Source: Gerris lacustris
Lineage: Eukaryota > Arthropoda > Insecta > Hemiptera > Gerridae
Reading direction: 5' to 3'
DNA length: 64,000 nt
Assembly: GCA_951217055.1 (NCBI GenBank)
Contig: OX578276.1
Span: 70,130,144-70,194,143 of the forward strand
Shown: piece after piece, positions 48,250-58,504 of the stretch
How the letters are laid out: each line of letters begins with the position of its first letter
Numbering within the stretch: position 1 is the stretch's first letter
Notes under the pieces: generated by a model
The model's input: only the letters and a program-made list of their open reading frames with translations
The model's database searches: none
What the model was told of the DNA's origin: nothing
Translations under genes and position numbers: made by a program

Positions 48250-49060
48250 AGGTGCATACAGACTACTCTGAGATACCGTGGGACCACGTCAGACATGAGG
48301 CGGTGTTCACATTGACCTGACGTCAGGCACATAAAAGAACACACTTCGCGTTTGTTGCCTTTCCCGGCAGTTGGTATTGAGCCTCCAATCATGCTTACAC
48401 ATAATTTTGAAAGCAGATTTCTGGGAAGAAAATATTTATTTTCTTCCCAGAAATCTGCGGTAATTTTACCGCAGTGGTTTTCAACTTTTTAGAATTTTTA
48501 ATTATTTATTATTTTGTTTTTTTACAAAGTGCGTTTCGTTATAAATCAGAAAATAGGATAATCTCAAAAAAAATGTAGGTAATCTTAAACATTCCCTGTT
48601 TTTGTTGGAATAGAAAACAAGTAATTATAAGTTAGTTTTTTATATATTTGTTTTTACTAAGTGCTATTTCATCCCAAGCCTCCTTTTGTGAATGTTGATT
48701 TCAATATTCCCGGTTTGTTGGGTCGTTCAGCACCGGATTCGCCCGATCGTATTCAATAAACATGTCTTCTTCCATCTTTTAAAAAAATCACTAAAAACGG
48801 TATGTAAAACAGTAGTAATAAAGCACCTGACTCATCTGACGCCTTCCCACGTCTGAAGAAATATCTGGAACTTTTGATATCCTTCCCACGCGTCAAAAGG
48901 CGTGTGCCGTCAGATAGCATCATACCACGCGTTCCCACGTCACGTCAGATCAATGTGAACATATACTCACAAAACCCTGAATTACTTTTTTATATCACAC
49001 GCATTATGACGTGGGCCCACACGCATTTCCACGTCACGTCAGAATTGTCTGAACGCACCT
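48250..49060. mobile_element. PIF/Harbinger-like non-autonomous element with TTA duplications
   Basis: Inverted ends AGGTGCATACAGAC and AGGTGCGTTCAGAC lie against TTA on both sides (48247-48249 and 49061-49063), as in PIF/Harbinger elements. Subterminal regions repeat acgtca/tgacgt words on both sides, plus an inverted tgttcacattga/tcaatgtgaaca pair. A perfect hairpin sits at 48413-48458. No transposase. Confidence 0.75.
48413..48472. repeat. Two adjacent perfect hairpins
   Basis: gcagatttctgggaagaaaa pairs perfectly with its reverse across a 6-base loop (48413-48458). It is followed directly by the palindrome cggtaattttaccg. Confidence 0.9.
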
Positions 49061-49171
49061 TTACTCTATAGTTCGTCGTAATCCGCTATCCCTAATCCTA
49101 CAATTAGTATACCGATTTACCGCTCCAGTCGCTGATTTCTTCAGAAAACCTATCCTACTTCTGCCGCTAGA

Positions 49172-49240
49172 TGGGTCCAGTGACGGATTAAGATCTTGCG
49201 GGCCCTAGGCCAAAGGTCAATTCCGGCCCCCCCCCCCTTC
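49172..49240 (+). mobile_element. hAT-like left terminus
   Basis: cagtgacggattaagatctt followed by gcgggccctaggcc has the form of common hAT-type MITE ends. No matching right end was found nearby. Confidence 0.4.
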
Positions 49241-49951
49241 ACTGACCCATGACACAATGTCACATTGGGATGTTGTCAGTTAAAGAATTTCACATTAATT
49301 TTACTTTTTACTTAACAAATGTATTATCCACTAACTATTTAACAAATTTGGATAGGCCCTAGCCCTAGGTGCTTTGAAGTTTCAAATTTGTCTATTGTTA
49401 AATCGCAGACAAGTTTATTCATTTCATCATTTTCGATGTAAAATAATGATAAATTACTCAGTTTTTCTTGGGCTAATTTATTTCCTTGATTTACTCTTTA
49501 TAACACAGAAAAAGATGGCTCTCCTGAAGCATTACTAATGGGGAGTGTTAATTATATTCTTAATAGAATTTATATGTTAGGAAAAATTGATAGTATTTTA
49601 TTTTTATTAATAAAACAAAGCATTTCAAGAGGGTTGCTTTAATTTTCGTCTTTAATCATAGAGAAATACTGAATAAATTCATCGTCTATTTCGAGTATGT
49701 CGATGAAATTTTTGGAAAATTCTTTTAAATTTTTAGTGTATCCTGATACAGTAGATGAAGATAAATGTTCGTTTTTAATAAAGAAAATTGATATATATTG
49801 TTAACACTTTTATACCCCTCCGATCTCCTAGTAATTTCAGAACAAATCACGTCACAAATTTTACAAAATCAATTAACTTTAAAATAATTTTCTCCAGTGA
49901 AATCGGTTTCTTTGATATTTTCATTTTTATCGCTCATTTTTTTTTTTTTTA

Positions 49952-50099
49952 TTTACTGGTCTTATATTACTTTGCTTTGCTTTTTAAGTTTTATCGCACA
50001 CATATTACCCCAATTTTGAACCACTTATCGTCATTTAATCTTCCCCAAATTTTGCACATAGATACAACTAAGGTGAAGAATACAGAAAAAAAAAAATAA
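49952..50099 (+). repeat. Repeat X, copy A
   Basis: Starts tttactggtcttatattac and ends cagaaaaaaaaaa. Same text as 52983-53126 and 53145-53267 (attaccccaattttgaacc, ccccaaattttgcacatag). The A-rich end suggests a retroposed origin. Confidence 0.7.
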
Positions 50100-50144
50100 A
50101 TAAATAAATAAACAGGTCAAGTGTGTGCTGGTCAGCACACAGCG

Positions 50145-50830
50145 AGGGTCCGTAGGCCACTCTATATAGTGTTTAACTGTAAAGTGTATAAACAGTGATT
50201 TTTTTAAATGCTAAAAAGCTTACTTTGAACCATTCTAATAAGGGTCTGATATTCTCAAAACACACTCTGATAAAGTATTTTGTTGCCACTGAACCGGACT
50301 ACAACCATATAAATACATCGAAAAGACCATAATTATAAAAAAAACGTATTTTGTCAATAAAAAATAAAATTATATTTTTTTCGAAATTTCCAAAAAGAGG
50401 TATCTTTACTTTTGGTCGAAGAATGTTCAGGAATTTTTTCAGATTTTTTGCACTTCACATAAGTGAGATAGAGGGGGGGGGGGGCCGTTTCACACCCACT
50501 TCAAACTTGCCTACGCTCGCCCTATCAAAGTTATATCCAAAGAATTATATATTTTTGTTATCAGCTTGACGTACCCTTTCATATGATACCCCTCACGGTG
50601 TCGAAAAAAAATTTTAAAAAATTAACCCTTAAGTTTTTTTACCCTAATTTTTTTAAAAATATTTTTTTTAAGTCACTATATTTTTAAAATATGTGGGTAG
50701 GTACAAGACACATACATGCCAAATTTCAAAGTGATCGGACGAAAGGTGTAGCCGTGAGAGCACGCGAGAGGACGGACGGACAGACACACCCAGGAAAATA
50801 TAAGGGTCCTTGGTTTTGCCTACGGACCCT
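50145..50830. mobile_element. Non-autonomous element with AGGGTCCGTAGGC ends
   Basis: A 13-bp perfect inverted repeat (AGGGTCCGTAGGC) bounds 686 bp. Near the right end are catgccaaatttc, gatcgg and gacggacggacagac, the same order of motifs as in family B. No transposase and no clear target duplication. Confidence 0.65.
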
Positions 50831-50836
50831 AAAAAG

Positions 50837-50887
50837 GTTGAAAATAAGACCAGTTTTGAAAAATGGCATTTTTATATTAATTATTTT
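50837..50887 (+). repeat. Repeat Y, copy A
   Basis: About 50 bp starting gttgaaaataagaccagttt, identical by eye to 53898-53947. Confidence 0.8.
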
Positions 50888-50959
50888 CTTTTCTTTGTAT
50901 TTTTTTGTCTATTTTATATTCTTTGACTTTGGTTGTTTTAAAAGCTTCTGATTCTTTGT

Positions 50960-51298
50960 CAGTGGCGTATCCAGGTGTGGGGGGGGGGGGGGGGGGCACA
51001 GGGGGCACGTGCACCCCCCCTCTTCCTCCAGAGCCTATCCTACCAAGATGTGGATCTTGGAAAACAGCGGACCTTTCATTACGCCGAACATGGAGAAAAA
51101 GTGATTACATTAGAAGAATTCGACGAAGAGGATATTTTTGGCTATTAAAAAAGCGAAGCAGGCACTGCGGAAAACGTTCAAACTTGGACGCAGCTAAATT
51201 TTATGCTGATGCTTACTGCAGTGCAATATCTTACTGTAAGTCATGGGCGTCGTCTGCAGTTAATTAATAAGCACGTGCCCCACCTGGATACGCCACTG
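50960..51298. mobile_element. hAT-like MITE
   Basis: The ends CAGTGGCGTATCCAGGTG (left) and CACCTGGATACGCCACTG (right) are perfect inverted repeats of hAT type. Next to the left end is a run of 20 G. An 8-bp target duplication is not visible (ttctttgt versus gcaccacc), so it may have been lost or rearranged. No transposase domain was recognised in the interior. Confidence 0.75.
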
Positions 51299-51339
51299 GC
51301 ACCACCACTGTTTATTGTATAAACTATAACAGCCTATAC

Positions 51340-52053
51340 TAAAATAAATTGGTTAGGCGTGAAGTCTTACGTAAAAAGGGTTTCGTTGGAATTGTAAACA
51401 TAAAATTTGTATAAGGGGGAGGGGCACAATTTTTTATGTTTTTTGAGAAAATGACATGAAAAATTAAACATGTTCCACAAGTGTTATATAATTTTGTAAT
51501 CTCCTCTTCAATACCTTTCATTTGATACCCCACCCGAAATATAAAAAAAAATATTTTTTCCCTGTGACAGGAATTAGCTGCCATTTGGGATTCCCAGTTA
51601 ATCAGATCAAATTGCTATTCTTATTATTTCTATGGCCCAGCAGACCGCACATTTCGCTTATTTTTAGAAACAGTTGAAATATAGTTTTAGGAGGGGGGAC
51701 ACGCAAAATTTTGATGTTTTTTGACAAAATGGCGTGGAAAATTAAACGCTTTCCACGAGTGTTATATATTTTTGTAATCTTCTCTTCAATACCTTTCATT
51801 TGATACCCCACTGATATTTTTTTGGCATGACGTGAGTTATCCGCCATTTTGAATTTGAAGGGCTGATAATTTTGAGAACGCTATATTTTTCCTGTGTGCG
51901 CGTCAAAACGATCTTAAATATTGGAAAGTTTCATGTTTTTATCTCTTTTTATTCAAAAGTTATTGGAACCGTACAGAGTGACAGACAGACGACACATGAA
52001 CGAATAAACTATAAGGGTTTCTTTTTTTTTGGTTTTACCAACAAAACCCTAAA
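51340..52053 (-). mobile_element. Repeat family C, inverted copy with two internal units
   Basis: Same ends as 40536-41548 read in reverse (aaagggtttcgttgg near 51372 and ccaacaaaaccct near 52040), including the outer extension cgtgaagtcttacg. Two units of about 260-280 bp instead of three. The gacagacagac tract lies at about 51980. Confidence 0.75.
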
Positions 52054-52280
52054 AAATTCCTACAGCGGGGCCTCAGATGGTATGATGAAAACTATAATGA
52101 ATTACAAAAAAATACTAGTAGAGCTTTATTTAATTTTATGAATATTGTCTCGTTAACTATTTCTCAAGATTTAGCTGATAATAATAAATTGTAAATGGAA
52201 TAATTTGTCATTTATTCCGTTAACAATTCAATTAAATTTAATTATAGCGAAATTATTGTTTATACATTATACACAAATCT

Positions 52281-52285
52281 AAAAA
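52281..52285 (-). terminator. Pol III terminator of tRNA-Leu
   Basis: TTTTT on the minus strand shortly after the tRNA 3' end. Confidence 0.75.
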
Positions 52286-52291
52286 GTAAAG

Positions 52292-52375
52292 TGTCAGGTG
52301 TGGGGTTCGAACCCACGCTCCCAATTGGGAACCAGAGCTTAAATCTGGCGCCTTAGACCGCTCGGCCAACCTGAC
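52292..52375 (-). tRNA. tRNA-Leu (anticodon UAA)
   Basis: Minus strand, 84 nt without CCA. Acceptor GTCAGGT pairs with ACCTGAC, discriminator A. The D-arm region holds TGGCCGAGCGG (A box). Anticodon stem CCAGA/TCTGG with loop TTTAAGC gives UAA. There is a long variable arm as in leucine tRNAs. T arm GTGGG-TTCGAAC-CCCAC (B box). A run of five T on the transcribed strand lies about 7 nt past the 3' end as pol III terminator. No mismatch was seen in the stems, so it is probably functional. It decodes UUA codons. Confidence 0.95.
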
Positions 52376-52982
52376 TTGTTGAAATGAGGTCTACAATTAC
52401 CCATTTTAATCATTTATATATAAATAATTTTAAATAGAAATGATATGCTAAAATCATAATATAATCATTTTTTATGTATAGTGGGTGGTTTATTTTTTTA
52501 AAAAAATTTGTATAATAAAATATTTATATAATTTAAATTAAATATAATACAAAATGCACGGGGGAACCATTACTGGAACGCAAACATACACTTAACTACT
52601 ATACAACAATACCTCAGGAATATTGGTCAAAAACAACTACAAAAACACCTTTCATTTTCCCCAATGTTTCTCTTTATTTGTGCTGAACGCTTAATTCTTT
52701 AGGGATCACTACAAAATAAATAAATTGGCTAATAAAGTGGCTGCTCTTGCACACACCACACACGACAAAGGTTACGAATTACGAAGGCAATTCGGCAATT
52801 GGAAACATACTATAGTTTATAATATACATAGGACATAGGTATTCTAGTAGTTTATAGGACATATAGATGACAATAATCAGTCAAGCCGTATCGAGATGGC
52901 GGCCATTTAAAGTTTGTTTTAGCTACATAACTTTTGAATTATTATTAATTCTAATGGCGTGAAATAAACGTTTTTATATGCA
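52376..52982. other. Gene-free stretch right of the tRNA gene
   Basis: AT-rich, no supported feature. Confidence 0.6.
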
Positions 52983-53267
52983 TTTTTACTGGTCTTATAT
53001 TACTTTGCTTTGTAAGTTTCATCGCACATTTCCGTTTCCCCAATATTGAACCACTTCCCGTGATTCAATCTTCCCCAAATTTTGCACATAGAAACAACTA
53101 TGGTGAGAATACAGAAACAAAAAAAAATGGCGTCAAATTTATTTGCTTCTTAAATTTCATCGCACACCTATTACCCCAATTTTGAACCACTTCCCGTGAT
53201 TCAATCTTCCCTAAATTTTGCACATAGAAACAACTATGGTGAGAATACAGAAACAAAAAAAAAAAAT
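52983..53267 (+). repeat. Repeat X, copy B, tandemly doubled
   Basis: Two direct copies (52983-53126 and 53145-53267) of the repeat also found at 49952-50099. Each ends with gtgagaatacagaaac and a run of A. Confidence 0.75.
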
Positions 53268-53289
53268 CGGTCCGAGACAACTCAGACAA

Positions 53290-53889
53290 ACTTTCTCATA
53301 TATGAGTTCATAATTACTTAGCCCAGTGTTTCCACTTATTAGTTTTCAAATGTACATTTAAATATTATTGAACATTTCATCAAAATTTATCATAAAAATA
53401 ACTTCTCCTCGGCGGGGAATCGAACCCGGGCTCTCTCCATCCGCGTTTTAAGCTAATTTCTCAGGAACTAGATTTTTCCCGGGAAAACGGCTTATATCGT
53501 TGGATTCGTATTCAAATGGACTACATTTTAGAATTTTTTAATCAAAATCGTCGGAACCGTTTTCGAGAAATATTTTTTTTTCATGTTTTTTCAGAGTTTT
53601 TGGGGGGTAGCGCCCCCAAAATTAGAGCTAAAATTCATTTCTCGATTTCGCCTCGGGGTATGATTTTTCTGAAGATGTATGCCAAATTTCGTCAAAATCG
53701 GCCCAGTGGTTTAGGCTCCAGGCGTCTGCACAGACGACAGACGACAGACGACAGACGACAGACAGACAGACATTTTTTAAAAACCACTTTTTTGGACTCA
53801 GGGGACCTCAAAACGTGTAAATCCATCAAAATCTCAAAATCGAATTTTCGCGCCATCACAATACTTTCTCTTTATATGAGAAAGTAAAA
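53290..53889. mobile_element. Repeat family B, fullest copy
   Basis: Both ends carry ctttctcatata-type inverted sequence (actttctcatatatgag on the left, ctttatatgagaaagta on the right). The interior has a segment resembling a tRNA T-arm (ggggaatcgaaccc, 53413-53426), the 'ggggggtagcgcc' landmark, then ccaaatttcgtcaaaatcgg and a (cagacga)n tract at 53738-53771. Not coding. Partial copies: 12690, 23405, 30140 and 43345. Confidence 0.7.
53738..53771 (+). repeat. (CAGACGA)n short tandem repeat
   Basis: Four cagacga units followed by cagacagaca. Confidence 0.95.
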
Positions 53890-53897
53890 AAAAAAAA

Positions 53898-53947
53898 GTT
53901 GAAAATAAGACCAGTTTTGAAAAATGGCATTTTTATATTAATTATTA
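53898..53947 (+). repeat. Repeat Y, copy B
   Basis: Identical by eye to 50837-50887. Confidence 0.8.
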
Positions 53948-54314
53948 TTTTTCAAATGCAATGAAGCTAATCCAAAGTGTCTAGCCTCCCAGAAAAAACA
54001 TTATTTACGATTTATTTTTTACGGGTAGGGGAAGGGGGGGGGGGGGGGGGAGGGGATTTTTTCCTCAAAAAATATGCGATATGAAAAAAATCCTCATTGG
54101 TGAAACTTATATGAGATCTTTGGCATAATTAATAAAATATGGCAAATAAATGTAGGTAATCACAGGTTATAACTAGGAAATTAATCTGAATTCATGTTAA
54201 ACTCGCATCTTTCTAATTAGAGAAGAAAGTTTCCAACTTCATTTGGTATTTTTGGGAGAAAAATAACGTATTCACATAAAAAATGTATCCAGAAACTTGA
54301 TGTTTCAACTTTAA

Positions 54315-55081
54315 GGCCTCTCCCTCACTTGTTGGTAGGGTATCAAAAAGCTCGTACGCCGATTCGGTTCAGGTTCTTTACCGAGCACCTATATCTTAAT
54401 GAGTCCACCCTGAGTACTTTACCGCTTCTGTTTTTACTGCTTGTTTTTACCAACTCACGGTATACCGATGATACAGGCACTTGGTAAAGAATCTGTACCG
54501 AGTGAACGAGCTTACAGATACCGTAGCGCCCTAGCGAGGGAGGGAGGCGTAAGGGATCGGTATACAGAGTCGGTACGAACAAGCAGTAAAAACAGAAGCA
54601 GTAAAGTACTAGCTTTATATACTCCTATTACTATCTTCGAGCGTGGTCGAGGTGTCATCGCAAAATGGCAACGGAAAAGATATTCATGTTATTTTGGTCT
54701 CAGAAATTGAGAAATATCCATTGTTGTACAATTATAAATTACTGGAATATGCTAGAAAGGACCTGATGGAGAAAGCTTGGTCGGAAATTTCAAACAAAAC
54801 AAAAATTTCAGGTATTTACAGTTTATATTTATTAATTTTAAAATTATAAATTATAATATTAAAGGATATCGCCAGTACTTCTTTCTTTTTCTACGCAATC
54901 GCAAATAAATGTAACATGCTATAATAGTATCTTCTTCTGACGACGACATAATCACGCCCGTGACTGCAAGATTCTACTGTAAGTATACCGATATGTGGGG
55001 AGATGAAGGCGGTATCGGTAAGCTTTCAGTAAAGCAGGAATACCGCATACCAATACCGTACCGACTAGTCAGGGAGCGACC
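54315..55081 (+). mobile_element. PIF/Harbinger-like element with TAA duplications
   Basis: The left end GGCCTCTCCCTCACTTGTTGG and the right end (inverted GGTCGCTCCCTGACTAGTCGG) match at 16 of 21 positions and lie against TAA on both sides (54312-54314 and 55082-55084). Subterminal regions are rich in ggta/tacc words such as ggtaccga, gtataccg and accgatac. It carries one exon-like segment for a MADF-type protein but no DDE transposase. Confidence 0.75.
54659..54813 (+). pseudogene. MADF (Myb/SANT-like) domain exon inside the PIF-like element
   Basis: From about 54679 the frame reads DIHVILVSEIEKYPLLYN, then ARKDLMEKAWSEIS and NKTKIS, the start of a MADF domain (two tryptophan-like positions, W in KAWSEI). 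It stops at a GT donor (tcag|gtattt, about 54812). An ATG with ATEK just upstream is one base out of frame with the rest, so the start is broken or an upstream exon is used. PIF/Harbinger transposons commonly encode a MADF/Myb-like partner that helps the transposase bind DNA. This looks like its first exon, and the remaining domain is missing. Confidence 0.65.
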
Positions 55082-55647
55082 TAAAGCCCGTAAAATTGTT
55101 GCATTCTACTCCTTTTTTTTACTTTTTACTTAGAGTAATATGTACTTGTAATAATATCAGGACATATTGTCAGCAACCTAACTCTAAAGTAGTCCTAGAA
55201 TGTAATTTTTTACACTCTCTCCAAAAGTTTTACTATACCCATTAGATTAGTTTTATTTCTTACTAGCTGGATACCCATGATTTGTAACAGAGTGTTTTAA
55301 AGGTATGGTTAATTTAACTGTATGTTATAGAAAATAAATAAGTAATTAATATATGTATTACAATATTCATAACTTGCACATCTAAAGCCCCGTCCACACC
55401 GGCCGCGCATCGTGTTTGCAAACAGGGATGCACGGCCGGTGTGGACGGTACCGCGCGCACGAACGAATGCTTGTTTGTGTTCGCGGGTAGAGTCGGTACA
55501 TCAAAGGATGTTTGCTGTTTGTGCGCGTTTGGTGTGGACGCTTTTTGAGCAAACTCCTTGAGCATTCGCAAACAGCCTATGTTTGGACATGGAAAGCCAA
55601 GAAAGATTTTTTTTTCTTTCGTATTATTCGTGACTAGCATTAAGTTT

Positions 55648-56145
55648 AAAAATGCGTCATACTATTTGTTTAAATAATTTTATATTGCTTCCAAGCTTAT
55701 TACTATAGGCACAAGCCTACGGGCACGAGCGTCTCCTATGGGGGAATATTTATCCTCTTTTCACCAAAAGAACAGATTTCTATTTGTATAAAATTAACCC
55801 GGGAAATGTATATTTTTTTCATTTGTATTATTTATGACTATAGCATTAAATAACTATATTATAATTAATAATATGTACCTAATAATTAAGAAATAGTGAT
55901 TGAAACTAGAGATGAGATTATGTAAATCCAAGATTAAAAATAACCGGATAAATATATATATATGAAATAAAAGTCCAAAAATGCGTCATACTATTTTTTT
56001 AAATAATTATATTGCTTTCAAGCTTATTATTTAAGGTACAGGCCTATGGGCCCGAGCCTCCTATGGGCCCTCATAAGACGAAATATTACATTGATATTTA
56101 TCTTTTTTCCATCAAAAGAACAGATTTCTATTTATATAAAATTTT
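55648..56145 (+). repeat. Direct duplication, period about 330 bp
   Basis: 55648-55800 and 55976-56145 share aaaatgcgtcatactatt, caagcttatta, tcctatggg and ccaaaagaacagatttctat in the same order. Confidence 0.7.
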
Positions 56146-57080
56146 TATATGTTTTGGCGTTCTATTTTTGTAGAAATAATCATCTAAAAATCAGGGATGA
56201 TCGAGGAGAATTTTTTTTTTTGACATCCAGACTCTCCGTCATCTTTTACTATTGCCATGCTTTACTAACTCACCAATGATAATAAATAAGCCGGTGCATA
56301 TACCGCGTTTTGATAGAACCATATTACAAAGTTAATGCAAGTGCAATATAGTTTTATTTAGTACTTGATGATGTAGTTGTAATACGTCGACCACGGGAAA
56401 AGTGGTAGCGGGCCTGGTGGCAAACGTACTACTGGCCGGAGTAGGAAGAGGGTTACTATAACTAGACAAATAACACCAATTTTCAGGTGAGAAGGAGCAA
56501 GTCCTCCTTCTCTCAAAGAAACGTATCGTATACTTTTTGTAAACAATGGATCTAGCGCACTCCCACGAGCTCTGACATACAACAAAAAAAACATAAACGT
56601 CCCTACCAGAGCCCGTATAACAAAATAAATATATAACTTGGGAGCTACGCTCGTAACTTAATTCTACATAAAAAATGGTCCTTAGATATAGGGTCCTAAT
56701 GTGTCGACCTAATGGGTCGGCTCCCTCGGCGGAAGGCCCATAGGCGGCTCTAGAGCAATATATTTGGGGGGGCTAACGCTACCGGGGGGTGTTGGGGGGG
56801 GGGGGGGGGGTGTAATGCCCCTCAGGGAAGGGGGGGGGGTCCGGGGGCCCTCCCCCGGAAATTTTTTAAAATTTAACACCAAAAATTACGATTTTAAGGT
56901 ATTTTGGTGTCAAAAAATTCCTGTTTATTATACCTGTTATGTTAGAAAAAAGACTAATTTATAATGATAAATTAAAAATTTCTCCAAGAAGGAGAAGAAT
57001 AATGGACATGGATTTCATTACTAAAGATATGTAAGCCTAAGCCACCATTTTAAAACTGTAGGTTACATACATAATCTTTA

Positions 57081-57294
57081 AGGCGGGTATACACTTGAGC
57101 ATTCGCCCCGAATGAGCATGCGTTTCCGTTCGGCTCGCCCTATCCATATAGCAAAACAAGGCGAACGCTTGCTCATTCGGGGGCGAACACATGCTCATTC
57201 GGGGGCGAACACATGCTCATTCGGGGGCGAACACATGCTCATTCGGGGGCGAATGCATGCTCATTCGGGGCGATGCTCTAGTGTATCCCCGCCT
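57081..57294. mobile_element. PIF/Harbinger-like MITE built on a minisatellite
   Basis: Inverted ends AGGCGGGTATACACT and AGGCGGGGATACACT lie against TTA on both sides (57078-57080 and 57295-57297). Most of the interior is a 22-bp tandem repeat. It is nested in the MULE-like element. Confidence 0.75.
57161..57281 (+). repeat. 22-bp minisatellite, about five units
   Basis: Units follow gggcgaacacatgctcattc plus gg with few changes. Units abut without spacers, so this is not a CRISPR array. Confidence 0.9.
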
Positions 57295-57679
57295 TTAGAT
57301 ACAAACAACGAGCAGTATTTATGGCTTTCAAATGGAGGAATCAGATTTATTTAAAGTTAAATCAATCAAAAGTTAAAAGAAATAAAATTTTTAAAGTTTT
57401 AAACAGCAGACGTTATTAACTGCCACAGAGCATTTATTCAGGCCAACAAACTCATCCAAGCTATTAACCAAATAATAATTATTGTGCCATTTTGCCAAGT
57501 TTAAAGGTTTAGAGGATTGGTAAATGTTTACTTTAGTACATTAGTAATTTTTCAATTTCTTTTCTGATTTCAACCGACCGTATTTAAATAACCGTTTTCA
57601 TTTGTACAAAATTGGTGAGGGTTTGCAATTATCTTGGGTGGAATTTCCAAATTTTTTTTTCTTTCCTATTTAAAACAAC

Positions 57680-57707
57680 CTAGCACTCGAACCGCGTTTC
57701 CGCGGGG
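57680..57707 (-). mobile_element. Helitron-like 3' terminus
   Basis: On the minus strand a hairpin CCGCGGAAACGCGG is followed by ttcgagtg and CTAG, similar in layout and end (gtgCTAG) to 37446-37474. The next base is G instead of T, so the call is tentative. Confidence 0.35.
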
Positions 57708-58318
57708 GAAAAACGTCTTTCTAAAAATCGTTTTAAAAAAGTAATAAAAATAAAAAAAAGGAATAATTTATCAGAGTGATTTTGATTTCTATTGATTAGC
57801 TTTTAGAGAGCAAGAAATGTACAATAACAATTTGAGCAAACTAAGAAAATATATTTTTAACATTAATTATTCAAAATATAGCTTGAACTAACACAAAAAT
57901 CTAAACCAAATGCAGTTTTCTTGGCTTCATTGTAAATATTCTGACAACATCTTCACTAGATATGGATATGGTTTCAGGAAAAATACAAATATCACGAAAA
58001 TTACAATTATTAAACTAATGCGTAAAAGTTTACCGATCTGTAATACAACAAAAGTATGGCTCATATTATGTTTATGTAAATCTAGCCTTTCCTTTTACAA
58101 TTCTTGTAATTTTTCTTAGCTGATAAAATTTTTTGAACACTCAAAATTTTTGGGGGGGCTTAGCCCCCCCAAGCCCATACCTTCGGCCGCCTATGCGGAA
58201 GGCCTCTAATAAATTTTTGGGTACTCACCGCCGGAAAGGGTAATCCAATTTCTTCGGCACTTAGCCCACTATCTTAACACCCGCGATTTCGGCACTCGGC
58301 TCGAGAGTTCTACTTTTT

Positions 58319-58504
58319 GGCACACAGCCCAAACGACAATGGCACACAGCCTCCAACTGAAAATGGCACACAGCCTCCAAGTGAAAACGGCACACAGCCT
58401 CCAAGTGAAAATGGCACACAGCCTAACATGGCACACAGCCTAACATAAAAATGGCACACAGCCTAACATAAAAATGGCACACAGCCTAAAATGGCTCACA
58501 GCCC
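58319..58504 (+). repeat. Minisatellite of ggcacacagcc units
   Basis: Nine units with the core ggcacacagcc and spacers of 6-13 bp (tccaagtgaaaat, taacataaaaat, taacat). Higher-order neighbours are more alike, as expected from unequal exchange. Confidence 0.9.

Larger units (their letters stand above)
56739..58195. mobile_element. MULE-like element with 9-bp target duplication
   Basis: The 9-bp duplication cggaaggcc is exact at 56730-56738 and 58196-58204. The ends CATAGGCGGC and GCCGCCTATG are inverted, and a second inverted layer (tttgggggggcta) follows. A duplication of 9 (or 10) bp is typical of Mutator-like elements. There are long G runs near 56790-56840. No transposase was recognised. 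Confidence 0.65.

Noticed and set aside
51602..51847. Similar short frames at 51339-51584 and 51602-51847
   Set aside because: They are alike because they are tandem units of repeat family C. No coding constraint is evident.
53403..53480. tRNA gene suggested by a T-arm-like sequence
   Set aside because: No acceptor, D or anticodon stem can be paired around it.
54343..54582. Overlapping frames in the PIF-like element
   Set aside because: They run through the subterminal ggta-rich repeats in both strands and have no domain.
57161..57281. CRISPR-like array
   Set aside because: The 22-bp units abut with no spacers, in a eukaryotic transposon.
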